From NCBI GenBank assembly GCA_947034885.2, contig OX344750.2, positions 4,526,001 to 4,590,000 of the forward strand: a stretch of DNA of 64,000 nucleotides. Reading direction: 5' to 3'. The notes under the pieces were generated by a model. The model made no database searches, was not told the origin of the DNA, and saw only the letters and a list, made by a program, of their open reading frames with translations. The translations under genes and the position numbers were made by a program. The stretch's first letter is position 1. Each line of letters starts with the position of its first letter. This document shows, piece after piece, positions 13,003 through 25,619 of this stretch. The DNA is from Thuidium tamariscinum (taxonomy: Eukaryota > Streptophyta > Bryopsida > Hypnales > Thuidiaceae).

Positions 13003-13259
13003 TTAGTCCACTCTCTAGAATTCACTCCCTCTCAGTTTTTAATTTTTCCTCTCGGCTTCTTTTTGTTTTAATTTTTTTTCTACACCCCCCTCCCAACCTG
13101 AGCAGGCTCTCCAAACCTTTCTACACTCAGCTAACCCCTTTCCCCAGGCCCTCTCCGTCTACTAAGACCCCCTCCCCATCTGGATTCCCCTTGTATCTGA
13201 CTCCCCCACCTTGCCTTCCTTCCTTCACTCCCCATCTGCCTTATTCGCAAGGCCTAAGC

Positions 13260-13560
13260 TCATACAATTTTTATTTTATTTATTTATTACTATTATTTAT
13301 TATTATTATTTTAAATTTACATTGTTATTTCATCTTTATCTTAATTTCATCTTTATCTTTATCTTAATTTCATCTTTATCTTTATCTTAATTTTATCTTT
13401 ATCTTTATCTTAATTTTATCTTTGTCGTTATATTAATTTCATCTTTATATTTATCTTTAACTTCCTCTTTATATTTATTTTTAATTTTTAATTTTAATTT
13501 TAGTTTTAGTTTTATTTCTTTACCTTTGACTTATCTTTCTCTTTATTTTTTACTTCTGCT
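13260..13560. repeat. TTTATC/TTAATTT microsatellite-like tract
   Basis: The units CATCTTTATC, TTTATCTTAA and TTTTAGTTT recur many times in a T-rich tract. It lies in the untranslated leader of the copia fossil, just before AACCCTAATTT repeats near 13590-13620. Confidence 0.8.
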
Positions 13561-16560
13561 TTAACTCTCTTTTCCAATCCCTAATTTTTTCCAAAACCCT
13601 AATTTCTCCCAAACCCTAATTTTCTTCAACAAGCATTTTTTTATCCTTTTTTTTCCTATCATGATTGCATACACTTCCTCGGTTGCTACTTCCACCACTA
13701 TTCCAGTATCCACTACCGCTATTAAGGCACCACAGCTTCAACCACTTTTATTTTCATAGTTGGCAGTGGATGGCAACAATTATTTATTATAGGCAGAAAC
13801 GGCAAAAGTGCACGTATTTGCAGAGAATTTATTAGATTCTATATCATTTGACACAAACACTGCTGTAAGTGCTTCCGTTTCTCCCGCTACTTCCTGGAAG
13901 ACTTTACTACTACTCCATCGTCACATTGTCCCATCTTTGTAGCATCAATATTTACAAATTGATAAATTCATAAACCTGATGAGCTTTGGAAAAAGCTCAA
14001 ATCTCGTTTTGATCACTAGAAAACCATCTTTTTACCCAGAGCCTTGCACAATTGGACTCATTTACAAGTGTTGGATTTTCCAACATTCTTAGCTTTTAAT
14101 AATGAGTTGTACCGCATTGTCTCACAATTGCGGTTGTGTGGTCAAACTATAACCAAGGCAAAAATGATTGAGAAAACTCTCTCAATATTTCCACATGTTT
14201 CTGCTGTACTTGCCCAGCAATATAGAAACATGAAGTTTGATTCCCACTCAAACTTCATGTCTCTATTACTACTTGCTGAAAAGCAAAATGAGATCATTTT
14301 GCGTAATGTAGAGGCCCGTCCTATTGGAACTTTGCTTCCAGAGTCTCATACTATTAAGATTTGTTCTATGAAACCTAAAATACAAAAACATCGCTTTAAA
14401 AATCGTCATAGGCAATCAAGTAGTTACAGCCGTGACAATCCCCATGTCCAGAGGAAGAACACTTCTTTTTCTTCTAACAACCATGGCAAGCGTCCATCAG
14501 AAACACGTTCTTGTCACAAATGTGGTAGAGTGAAGCATTTGGCAAATGTCTGCCGGACATTAGACTATTTTGTGAAGATGTTCCAAGAAAATAAGAAGCT
14601 TCGAGCTCAAAGTCGTGAGGCTCATACCATGGATGCGTCCATCAATCCATATGGAGATGTCGACCTAGAATCACATGTTGTTGAGGATACCTCCACTCGT
14701 GAGTCTTGTGATGCGATCCTAGACTCTGCAAATACTCATACAATCTTGCGGAATAAACAATTTTTTGATGTTAATAATCTTTCAACTTGGCAAACCAGAA
14801 ATTTAATGATTATGGCTCGATCGAATGTGTTTCTTTTTCAAGAGGGTTCAGCAAAGGTGACTTTGTCTGAGGGCACCACCATTACATGCATGTGTGCTAT
14901 GTATTCTTCCTCTGCGCCTCAGAGCCTAATCAGCTATCGAGATGTGCGCACTAATGGTTTTCACCTCTCAGTTAAAACTATAGATAGGTGAGAGGCTTTG
15001 GTTTTTGTACAAAACAATAAAATTGTGAAAAAAAGCTTTTGCTGCGACAAATGACTTGTATCGGATTCCAATCCGGCCACATATTGTTTCTAGTTTTGCT
15101 GTATCTTCTAAAGATAATAAAACTTCCCTTTGGCATGGAAGATTGGGCCATCTTGGCTCAACTTTGTTTCGCAAAATTATTCCTTGTGTTGTTGGCCATA
15201 ATTTGAAACCAGTTGATGTCAATTCAATGACATTATATCATGCATGTGTACAAGACAAGTTTATTGTTAGGCCATTTTCATGGAACCTTCCCCATGAATT
15301 GCCACCGATGCTATCTAGACTACAAGGTGATATTTGTGGCCCAATATCTCCTATGTCTTGACCATTCCAATATTTTTTTGTTTTGGTAGATGCATCGGGC
15401 AGATAGTCACATGTATCTTTATTATCATCTAGAAATTTAACTTTTGTCAATTTACTTTCCATGTTGATCCGTTTCAAGGCTCATTTCCCTGATTATCCAA
15501 TCAAAACATTACAAATAGATAATGCTCAAGAGTTTCGGTTTAAATCTTTTGAAGATTATTGTACTGCTACGGAGATAGATTTAACTTATTCCGCTCCATA
15601 TGAGTATGCTCAAAATGGTTTAGTGGAATCTTTTATTAAACGGATTCAGCTCATCACAAGGCCCTTGCTCCTTCATGCAAATTTGCCTTTGTCTATGTAG
15701 AGACATGCAGTATTACATGCTCCAAATTTAATTCGTTTTCGACCTTCAAGTGTGGAGATTGCTTCTTCACAAGAACTTCTCTTAAGTCGCATTCCCAATG
15801 TATCTCATTTACGAGTTTTTGGTTGTCGTGTACGGGTTCCAATTCCGAAATTGCAACGGCATACTATTGGCACTCATCGCCAAGAAGGTATTTATGTTGG
15901 CTTTGATTCCCGAAGTATTATTCGTTATATTATTCCATCAACCGATACATTACTCCGTGCCCGTTTTGCTAATTGTCGATTTGAAAAAGACGTATTTTCA
16001 TCTTTAAAAGGAGGAGCATCTACTCAAGAAACTTCTATTGACTTTAAGTTTCAGGTATCTCAGACATTTACATCAAATCCTAATCCAAGAACCTCTATGG
16101 CTAAAACTAAAGTTTCCAAGATTTTGCATTTGTAAAAGATTGCGAATCAGGCACCTGGTGGCTTTCATGATGCACCACGGATTACTAGAAATCCATTGAA
16201 TGAAGCTCATAATCTTCATGCTCAGGTTTCTATACCTGACACTACAACAACACCAACTTTTCAATCGACAGGCAAACAAACTCGTGGACCAGATAAGCAA
16301 CTATGCAAACGAAAAGCAATTATAAATGCTATCAATCCTTCTCTACCTATAGCATCCACTACCAATTTTACCAAGTCACTTACAAATGACAGTCCATCTA
16401 CTTCTCAAGGCAATATCTACTCGAGGATCTTCCTATGCCCGGTGTTCAAATCCTAGAAAAGGTAGCATCGATTTAAACGAGCCATGATTCTGTCTTCATT
16501 GCCCCGAGCATTGTCCCATGAGAACTAAAGTGAAGGGGATGTTAGTGGGACTTTCTCTAC

Positions 16561-17402
16561 CTAAAGTGTGTCTTTCAACCCATTGAAAGTTAAGCACTCA
16601 TGAGCTGAAATAGCCTTGCTGCATGCATTCGATTTATCCTTCTAATACTCTACCATATTAAAGTCCCCCAGCATCACTCATTTGTATGAAGTAGGTAAAT
16701 CCCTAGCCAAAGTTTCCCACATGATTCGTCTAGAGTACGAATCATGTGGAACATATAAATTTAAAAAACCTAGATCTCCCCCTAGTACTCGGGAAATAAT
16801 AAACCATTGCACCTGGCTTCCTAGCAGGGACCCGGAAGTCTATAACTACAATTTAAAAATCAATATTAAGTGAAGTAGTTTAATTTTTTGGCACTTCAAT
16901 CTATATTACCATATATAATGAGTCACTAGCTAGTGCAATAACTAGTTGATTTTCTTCATTAAAAAGACATTTATACATTGTTGTATGGAATTTTTTGAAA
17001 TCATGTACACCAACTTCAAAAGTCCACAATTTATACCTAAAGAAGCATGTAAAGAAGAAACCTTCTAAATAATTACTTATTCTGCCTTGCATTCAAGTTG
17101 GAAATGTATATTCAAATTTATAGCTATAATGGTATATAAAATTCAAAAGTGAATCATATACAATGTTGCTTGCAATGCAAAGGTCATACTAAAAACAAAA
17201 TTGTTACTTAAAAAGTGTCCACTCAATCAAACACATATCCTTTTTATATTGAAGAGATGACATTTTACTTGAATTATTGAATCTATAGTCTAACTTTACT
17301 AACACTTTGATTAATTAAACATTGAGATCCAAAATATTCAAGATCATTTCATAGACAACAAGTTGACATTATGACCAACTACCATTTTTAAACTCTCAAC
17401 TA
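16561..17402. other. A+T-rich stretch without genes
   Basis: It lies between the copia fossil and the CACTA-like element. No element ends or coding signals were seen. Confidence 0.5.
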
Positions 17403-18057
17403 CACTAAAATTAGTAAATAGTGTTGGGTGATAGTTAGTGTTGTTCCGTGTTTTTTATCCCCAACACTATTTTTCAACTTATGTGTAAATAGTGTTGGGA
17501 CACTTAATTGCTGCCATAAAAATCTGTCCCTTCCCTGCAAAACTGTAATTTTTGCCTCATAAGAGGATTTTTGGCCCTTTTACAAGATTGCAAATTCCCA
17601 AATGCTAGGAACACAGTGGGAACTCTAGAAACCCCATGCTAATGTGGTCAAGTGACTACCATGTTAGATAATATTAATTAATTAATTAATTTGAAAAAAA
17701 ATTTAAAAAAATTTCTAAATCATTCTTTTTCTTTTTGATACATTCTGAAAATTTTGAAAAAAAAATTTAATTTTTTTTTCGAAATTCAAAAATTCAGATC
17801 AGTAGGGGCTAGTCTGCACCCTGCAACAGTGGGAACAGTTTCAAAGAACAACCCTGAAACAGTCTCTCGGAGGCCCAGAAATCCTCTTGTACATGCCGCA
17901 AAAATCTGTCCCTTTCCTAGAAAACTATACTTTACTATAAATTAGAGCTAAAATAGTATTAGAATGGGTAAATAATCTTCTAATACTAACCTTGCTAATC
18001 ACAATTAGTGTTATCTTAGCAAATTAGTGTTGCCAACACTATTTACCAATTTTAGTG
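17403..18057. mobile_element. CACTA-like non-autonomous element with an inner MITE
   Basis: The left end CACTAAAATTAGTAAATAGT and the right end, in complement CACTAAAATTGGTAAATAGT, match over about 26 bp. The subterminal word AAATAGTGTTGG is repeated several times in both orientations, as is common near CACTA ends. Bases outside (CTA left, TAG right) are complementary rather than a direct duplication, so the exact boundary is uncertain. A second inverted-repeat element lies inside at 17561-17888. Confidence 0.65.
17561..17888. mobile_element. MITE family B copy, nested, 328 bp
   Basis: The ends are inverted: AAGAGGATTTTTGGCC at left, AAGAGGATTTCTGGGCC in complement at right. The interior has the family B words GTGGGAAC, ATGTGGTCAAGTGACTACCATG and CCTGAAACAG. 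It is flanked by two diverged direct copies of a 33-bp sequence at 17513-17545 and 17895-17927. Confidence 0.6.
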
Positions 18058-18158
18058 TAGCTTGACAATTAGACCATCTTTACATTGCCTTTAGAATAAA
18101 GAAGAAGAATATCACATGAATCCAATGTAATAGAAGATATTAAAAGAGCTTTGTCTCT

Positions 18159-18421
18159 AAATGAGATTGTTAGTTCCAAGACAGTGGAGAACTTTGGAAA
18201 CTACACCACTACAGAATCAAATGTAGTCGGGTGATGGCCATGTCAAAATTTTAATTTAATTTAATTTTCTTTATAAAATCAACTTCTTCTTTTCAATTTC
18301 AGAAACAATTTTAAAAAAATATTTATGACAATTGACAATAATCAACTATTCCCTCATTACAGAGCAAATAACATGGGAAATTGGCCTCAAAACGGACCTT
18401 TATTTTTCCAAATCTCCTATA
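18159..18421. mobile_element. MITE family B, degenerate copy
   Basis: It shares the family B order: a GGAAAC word, a TGTAGTCGGGTGATGGCCATG block, a T-rich middle, then GGCCTCAAAACGGACC near the right end. Both ends are eroded. Confidence 0.5.
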
Positions 18422-19219
18422 ATAGTTTGTTAAAAGGAATTTTCACTAAAGTTTATGTCACATGAACATAAATAATATGTGCAAAAATCCTTGTTGTTGT
18501 TTTTACAAAAGTAATTTTTGTGACATGAATATGTATTCAATGCACCTAAGCCTTTCTTATAGTAGTGTCCTCTCAAACTCACCTTCTTCTTCAAATTGTC
18601 CTAAAGGATGCTCTAAAATAGATACATGATGGTCAAGAAATGGACAATTGATTATGTCAAAGTATAAGAAGGTTTAGTTCATATTTCTCCAATGGTTGAT
18701 TTAAGAGCCACGGTAAGTAAGTCCATTTCTAACTAAGTAAATAACTCTCCAGTAAACTTTTTCAAAATGTCTAAGAATTGGCAACCCAACTACCTTCCTA
18801 AAAAAACTTAAATAATGATTGATTCAAACATCCGTTTAAATTTTGTGAGGGTCGCATTTTGGAACCTTCTCTATTTCTTTTTGCATGTCGTAATGGTTAA
18901 TTTTGATAAAGCCATATCTTTCTTTAGACTATGCATGTATGAGTTTTGCAAGGGCTACAAATCAAGAATAGATTTGTATAGCAGATTCCTTTGGAAATTC
19001 TAAACTAATTCATAAATGCTCCAAAAAATATGAAACCACTTGTGCTAGATTCCACATCAATTTGTCTTCAAGTGAAAAATAAGAAGAAGAAAAAAATACT
19101 TATGTACATCTGAAATCCATCAAACAGGCCTACTAGCCCTTACAGGATCGCTTTATGAGCATACCACCTTATGATCTCCTCAGTGAGTATGAAGTCTTTA
19201 CATATTCTTACCATTTTCA

Positions 19220-21010
19220 AGTGTGGGCAAGCTCTCCGCAGACTTCAATTCATACACCAGACAATTAGCAGAAACGGGAAGAAGCCGAAGTGCGCTCTCG
19301 GCTCCAGAATCCGAGCATCTCTTGGTCACCACCCAAAACGAAGGAGCGAACAGTGAGGACGACGTGCGATATGCATGCGTTCGATTTGAGAGCGCGCGAG
19401 AACCCCAAACCTTTCCTCAATTTGTGTCAAACTCCTGTTTGAGCAATAAGTGAGCAACCCAATTCGCCCAGGCCCTTATTAAAGCGTGAAAATCCCAGCT
19501 ATGGGTGAGCAAGGTGCACAATTTCAATGGCTCCCTCTCTGCGTCCGGAAACTGAATTTAGAGCAAATGAATTAGCAAACAGTTTCCATGTTCACCAAAT
19601 GGCGCCACGAGTGGCCAGGGCCTCAGGACTCGGAACTCAACTTTCGATTAACTACAGTATCCAACATGGTGCTCATTCATGCGACTTTTCTAATTGCAAA
19701 TTGAACTGGAAATAGTCAATTTCATCAATCGCATGAACAGAATTAAGAGGTTCCGATTGTACACACATCGCACTGGTCGGCAGCTTGCCAAATGAGCATG
19801 TTTGATAGATCCATCCCACTCAAATGAGCATAAATGGAACATTCCACACGAACGCAAAAATGCCACTGTATGCAAGGAATCGCTCAGAATGGAAGCTAGT
19901 CCGCATCTCAAGGGTATCAAACATTTATAGGAAACTGGAGCCTGAAACTAAAAATATCGGCGATTGATTACTGTCGATCACAAGTACAAGATGCCTCTTT
20001 CACTCTTTGTGACTTGACATGGTGTCTTCCCGCGGTACGGTATCACAGCACCTCTCCGAAACCCGTGAAGATTTCTTAAATAAGGACGAACACCAATTGA
20101 AATTTAGGTTCAATAATTAATCGAGGTATATATTAGCTCCAACTTGAGCATATTCGCAGGTAAGGTTCTGCTGCTTTCTGGAGCCTTGGGTTCACAACGA
20201 GAGTGCATGCCATCCATGACTTTATTAATTATTGCTGGAGTTTTTTTAATGCTTTTTCAATTATGTTGACGCAACAAGAAAGATCTTCCATGCGAAGGGA
20301 TGATTCTGGAGCGTTTTGTGAAGGGATTCTTCATAATATGCCCGTGCTTGATATCATTTTGAATGCATTTCGACAGTAAATTAGGTAACTCTAACAAAGT
20401 CACGAATTACATCATGCTCCACGGCAAGGCAAGCGTCACAACGGAGTACCATTGTACGTAGAACGTGTGCACAACGAGACTGGTGCTACGGATCCAATGA
20501 GCTTCACTTCGGTTGCATGAGTGAGTTCGAATTCAAGCCGGATTCTAGTACAAAATAGGTTCTCACGAAAAAATGGGTGAATCACTTCGGCATAAAATCC
20601 TGAGTTTCAAAAAAGGAAAAATACAAACCATAGTTGAGCTCTTAATTTGTTTGTGCAATCCATGCCGTAATTCCATGACCCCCTCCAGATACTGGGGTTT
20701 AGTTCCCTTGAAGAATTCCACTCTCATTTGTCAACCTGTGATTCAAAAAAGAAATGCTCCTTGAAATAGATGTATCTCAGTGCTCCTCAAATTATGTGCA
20801 TCTCTGGAGGCGGGAGTTGCATTGCAGGACTCTCGTTCGGAATGATCGTATATCCCATGGTCAGATTTGGCACCTTGTGGAGCCTTCGGAGATACCGTGA
20901 GCTTCCCACTGAGGATTCCAAGATACTTTGGTGTTTGCCTCCCCAACTGAAGGTTCATGTTGACCCCCACCCTCCAGACAAGCGGCAGACATTCGTAGTA
21001 CATTTAACCT
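19220..21010 (+). repeat. Segmental duplication, copy 1
   Basis: This G+C-richer stretch aligns, with many differences, to 29120-31080 in the same orientation. Shared anchors in order are the identical block at 19546-19583, GTTCACCAAATGGCGCCA, GGTCGGCAGCTT, GCGCAACGAG-like near 20470, GCTCCACTTCRGTTGCA-like near 20505, and TTGACCCC near 20958. No long coding frame is conserved between the copies. The origin is unknown: old duplicated intergenic DNA, a decayed gene, or parts of a larger element. Confidence 0.75.
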
Positions 21011-21099
21011 GAACATGACTTTTTGAAGGAAGTGAAAAATGACTGAAGATTTTACATCACACTATTGCAATCCTCATCAGGACTTTTTTTTTTGCTTCC

Positions 21100-21345
21100 T
21101 GGTGCCAGATTGCACCATAAAAAAATTATTTGGCTACAAACTGGCAACGAATTGTGAAGTTTTTCGTCAGAAAGCTTTGAAGTACAAAACATTATTGGAT
21201 GAAATCACCAGATTGTGGATGAAAACAAAAGTATGGACATGTGATGCATACAAATGTGATATTTTCTATCCAATATGTGGATGAATGTTGGCACCACAAA
21301 AAAAAATTATATCGACGCTTTGGCACTTCATAAAAAATGAGGAAA
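21100..21345 (+). repeat. Dispersed repeat family F
   Basis: It shares AGATTGCACCATAA, GTGGATGAAAACAAAAGTAT, GGACATGTGATGCATAC and ATTTTCTATCCAATATGTGG, then GGATGAATGTTGGCACCAC, with copies at 54785 and 55120. The style of the right end resembles family E (GGCACTT then A-rich). Confidence 0.6.
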
Positions 21346-21780
21346 AAAATGCCCTGGTCCTCATCCCAAGGACAGATCGAATGTCAACGCCATTAATTTG
21401 GCAGGTATTCCAAAACATGAACTCTAGAGTCATTTTGACATTTACATGAGCTTCTTGTTATGCTGATAGAGATGCCGATTAATAAAATGCAAATTGCATT
21501 TCATTCACAATATTGTTCACTGCAAAGCTCGGACTACCGAAATCATATGTTTCATTTACTTCCTTGCCTGAGAATCCACAGCACCATTTTAATGGAGTTG
21601 CGCCAATGTATCGGACTTGAGGTTACTACAAAGGATGCTTGACACTCCGGAAATTGGGAGTTGCTCTCGCCATGATTCTCCTTGGCCTCATTCACTGATG
21701 CTGTGGTTCCAAATAATAGGGCAATATTGCAAGTTACACAAAAGCCTGACTGTGTCTTCAAGAATTCCAGCTTCTAAAAC

Positions 21781-21824
21781 CCAGTTGGTTTAACGATTTA
21801 ACTCTTCAAAGTTCAACCAACTGG
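21781..21824. repeat. 10-bp stem inverted repeat
   Basis: CCAGTTGGTT at 21781-21790 is complementary to AACCAACTGG at 21815-21824. It could be a hairpin or MITE remnant. Confidence 0.5.
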
Positions 21825-22860
21825 ATCTTAGAATGGGAAATTTTGGTTTCAATCAACTTGATGAAAACGTTGATAAAAACGTTGATCGAACAACTTAAGG
21901 AACAAAGACTCAAATGTCCACGCACAACCAAAAACAATGGTTCTCTCCGTCACAAAACAAGTGTCCAAATTGGAAACTCGTGTATTTTTCAGTACTTTTG
22001 AGTAGGTTGTATGGAGGCTTTCTTGGGACCGATTCTTACGAAGGTTTTAGTGACCATATACAATGTTCTTCATTGATTGTGTTGATATAAAACTTGGAAC
22101 CATATGAATTGTGCATTTTACAATATGATCAATGAAATTGGATAAAAAAAAATATGCGAGGTTTCTATGCGGACACTTATTTCGTGATGGAGTAATACTT
22201 TTACCCTCTTTTGAACATTTTTTTGGGGTAAAGATGTGTGGTTATTAGTACTATCTTACTGCAATATTAGTTGATCGTATTCTGATGAATCAGAAAATGT
22301 ATACAGAAGTCAATTCTACAAACTTTATCATTCATGTACTTCATCAGATCTTGCAGTTTTAGTACATAAAGTGGTAAACAGTGTACAACACTTGTAGGCG
22401 ATTACCGTATAGGTCATTAGATTTTTCAACTTTTTTCAATTCATAAGATTTGAAAATTTCCTTGACTTTGGATCGATTATGAAACTCTCATGAAGATCCA
22501 TGACGGTTGTGAGCTTCCCACTTCTCGTCATCTGAATGAATGGCAATAGTGTTCACCAAGGAGTCCGTCCTTCAATCACGTTTTCATCAAATAAATTGAA
22601 ACCAAAATCATTCAACATTAGACAGCCAGAAAGAAAGGAGTGTGCATAGAAAATGCACTAGAGCTAGCAACCAATTTTTGGTGCCTAGACGATAACGAAA
22701 AGATGAAGTGCTAATGCAATGGTTCGCCATTTGTTATCCAAAAAAAAAAAAAGATGAAGTGCAACAAAATGAGGATAAAGTTCAAGATTCAATAAGTTCA
22801 TGGAATTCTGCTATGACTACCCCATTTTAAGCTTTTTCTTTTTCCTCCTCTTTTCTTAAT
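21825..22860. other. A+T-rich stretch without genes
   Basis: Only short frames on both strands. No repeat ends were recognised. Confidence 0.5.
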
Positions 22861-24096
22861 TTGAAAGTGGATGTCAATTGTCCTGTAAAATGTTTTTCTT
22901 TTTGAAGCAAAAGGGCCAAGAGCCCATTCCTGAAAGAGAAACCTCTACAGTACGTGAGAAGCTCGGCGACGTTCTCTGTCCTCAAGGCCAAGGCACCGAC
23001 AGTCTGATTGGAGCTTCCCTCACTCTCCATAAATTGCAAAGCGCCCAAAGGATGAACGACGAGGATGGAAGTTCGGTGCTGCGGTCACTCGCAGTCCCGC
23101 ATCGCTTTTTCCCAATTTAGAGAGCCCCCTTGGAGCCATAGCCTTAAATTGAATTGAACTGCATTCAGCGACCAGAGCAGAATTATTGCCCGACGTAGTA
23201 ATTCAAGACTCAATCATCTTCCATCATGTGCTGCATGCACGTTGAATTGCAGCTAGCGCAGCAGGCTCCCGAATCGAGGTGAGCATTTTCAAATTCAACT
23301 GTTCCCCGAAACAAATGCTGATCGATAGTCCTTGATGGCTCGTGCTAGCAAAAGGTCAACTCCAATCAATGCTAGAAAGCCCACATTATTGCTCCAATTC
23401 AAACTTTGCGATCGGCGGAAGTTTCTTCACACAACCACAACAGTGCTTCTTCTTCTTCTTTTCTGACTTTTTGAAAGTCCATGAAATTCATTCAACCTGA
23501 CCTCTCATCAAGGTCCAAAGCTCTGCCGCCATAGCCACGCGCGCCGTAGACGTCGCAAGACACTGTACACCACTCCCGCCAGGTATGACGGTGGGTCCAG
23601 TGCCGAGAATTATACTCCGTATCTCAGAATGCAATGCACCCAGTTCAATCGTACACAAGCATCGTGATTTTTTCCTCATTTGTTAATAAAAATTTCGATC
23701 AAATGTTCAAGTAGTGGAGGTACATGTTGTGGAAAATTTCAAGTGAAGCTCCGCCAGACAATGGCGTCAGTTGCACTGAAAGATTCCACAGTCAGTCAAT
23801 CGTACTGCTCTGTAAAGTATCACATGAAATCAAAATGGAGAGGAGACGCACTTGCCTGACAAGATTCGGAGCGCATTTCCACCGCCGGACGCATGGTCAT
23901 GTTTGGCAACTTGCGGGAGGGAAAGTCCCGAATTCCACAGATACTTTGAGTTTCGGTGAACATACCAAAGAAGATCAACAATATTTAATAGAATTTCGAA
24001 GAGGCGTTTGAACTTTCCTGTTGACCCCAATTCCAGACTCGTTCCCACGGACCACAGACCCCCGCAAAACGTGCTCACGGTCGGTCGAAGAAATCG

Positions 24097-24807
24097 TCAT
24101 ATGGCAAAATGGCTCTGGTGGGGACAGAGTAAGAAAGACCTCCGGAAAGGCAGGTGAAGCAACTGCTGGCGTTTGAGGCAGACGAGGAGATTCGTCAGTT
24201 TGCAATTGGCGGCATCCAGGGAACTTCGCCAGAGGGGCTCAGGGGCATCAGATGACGCTGCCGTGGCGGCTGCAATTTCACCCACAATCTTGATAAGAAG
24301 GGAAATTCTTTTTTTTTCAAATGGAAAACGGCAATCCGCCACAACTGCCTGAACAATAGAGCAAATCACAACCCAATTGGCGGAATAGTCGAATCTGCCG
24401 GCTCTGCCCTTCGGAATCGCGCGCTTTTTCTTGGTACGTGTCGGCAATTCAGAAGCCCACGCCGCTCTGACTGCCCTGAATCTATTGCCGTCGGTGGTCC
24501 CCAAAGGCCGAAACCCCCAAAGACGAACGAATTGCTTGCTGTAGAATGGTTTACGAATTGGTCCCACTGCCGACGAAGCAGATTGCGTAAGAAAAGCGCA
24601 TCGATGACCTCCTGCACGGCATCCGATCAATGGAAGCAAGCAAGGTCCGGGACCTTCCACGCCAGCTTCCACCTCCACCCCCACCCCTACCTCCACCCCC
24701 ACCCAAGGAATTTTCTCCTCCATAGCTACGCCTTGACTCTTCAATTTCTGCCGATTCCCACTTGAGCAACTTCCCCTCTTTACCTCCATCAACTGTTGCC
24801 TAGACAT
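24097..24807 (-). CDS. Open frame of 236 codons in a G+C-rich tract, doubtful; weak F-box resemblance
   Basis: The frame includes a glycine/valine/glutamate run (VGVEVGVGVEVEAGVEG) that simply translates the C-rich tract at 24655-24712. Its last third reads ISLLIKIVGEIAAATAASSD then PLWRSSLDAANCKL. This loosely recalls plant F-box domains (LLxEIL..V..SS.AP.DL...CK). The usual Leu-Pro start is missing and no later domain is seen. Mostly a chance frame is possible. Low-confidence guess only. Confidence 0.2.
   Translation of the reverse strand: MSRQQLMEVKRGSCSSGNRQKLKSQGVAMEEKIPWVGVEVGVGVEVEAGVEGPGPCLLPLIGCRAGGHRCAFLTQSASSAVGPIRKPFYSKQFVRLWGFRPLGTTDGNRFRAVRAAWASELPTRTKKKRAIPKGRAGRFDYSANWVVICSIVQAVVADCRFPFEKKRISLLIKIVGEIAAATAASSDAPEPLWRSSLDAANCKLTNLLVCLKRQQLLHLPFRRSFLLCPHQSHFAI
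24655..24712. repeat. C-rich CCACC/CCCACCCC tract
   Basis: Iterated CCACCTCCACCCCCACCCCT gives a nearly pure pyrimidine-plus-A strand with several C runs. The complementary strand has G runs that could form a G-quadruplex. Confidence 0.6.
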
Positions 24808-25619
24808 GTGATGTAAGCAAGTTTTGGAATCCTCGAATCAGGATCCTCCACTGCAACAATTATCTGCCCAGCTGTCTGTCCACCTCACCATCGCAAGTCA
24901 AAAGCTTATCTAAACTTCGGTATTTTGCACCTCCATTTCAGACGTCCGACACCGAACCTAGGGTCATGTTCTATTTCGACTCCATTTCCTGCTCCGCCAG
25001 GCTGCAGCTTCGTGAGGATGTTCCATGATCCTCCAAATTTCATTATTCACTCTCATGCCGTGCAAGACTCGAATTGGCTGGGAAATGTACTTCAGTCCGT
25101 CACGAGCAGGAGGTTTGAATTGCTGTCTGCAAAGGGGTGAGCACATGTGAAAGAATTGAATCACATGTCAACGTACGTTCGCCCGACCCAAATGATTAAA
25201 AATTCGACGAGTCTCCTTCAGGAAACGAATTCTTCCGAGCTTTTCTATTGTTTTGTCCGATCACGCGATCAGATTGGCTTGCGCAAGGGGCCGCCCCTTT
25301 TCGTTTCGGGATATGCTCCTGGCGACTCTCCAGCAGTCCAGCGGCTGAGATTGGCTCCCTCGCTGTGCCCCACGGCGGACCTTTCGGGATCGCCCCACTC
25401 GCCCAATTGGGCGAACTGAACAACAACAGTCCGAACTCACCAATGAAGCCCCTCCTCGTCACTTTTGGAGGTACTTTGGCTTTTTGCAGTGTTTTTTCGG
25501 CCCTTGTAATTTGATCCAGTTGAGCCAGTGGGGCGGATGAGAGCGACGGATGGATAGGCAGGACCATCCCAACTGAACTACTCCGAGCAACTTATCTGCA
25601 GGTAAACCTTTCTTTTTCT

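Larger units (their letters stand above)
11700..16560 (+). mobile_element. Ty1/copia LTR retrotransposon fossil, broken, with a nested MITE
   Basis: Copia order is visible. A gag-like stretch starts near 13660 and has a CCHC knuckle (CHKCGRVKHLANVC) at 14512-14553. Next come a retropepsin-like DSA motif near 14730, a GAG-pre-integrase motif (LWHGRLGHLGS) near 15128, and an integrase core with QGDICGP and DNAQEF-like blocks at about 15320-15650. The VFGC-type region after integrase is near 15815. A likely end of the 5' LTR and a primer-site-like TTATCAACACG lie near 11915-11935. A purine tract followed by TGTTA near 16525-16537 may mark the 3' LTR start. I see no recognisable reverse transcriptase or RNase H and no intact pair of LTRs. 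The element is broken in several places and looks old. A 690-bp DNA MITE sits in its leader. Confidence 0.9.

Noticed and set aside
24097-24807. A 236-codon frame as a confident protein gene
   Set aside because: A third of it is the translation of a simple C-rich repeat and only a faint F-box-like stretch is visible, so it is kept as a doubtful entry only.
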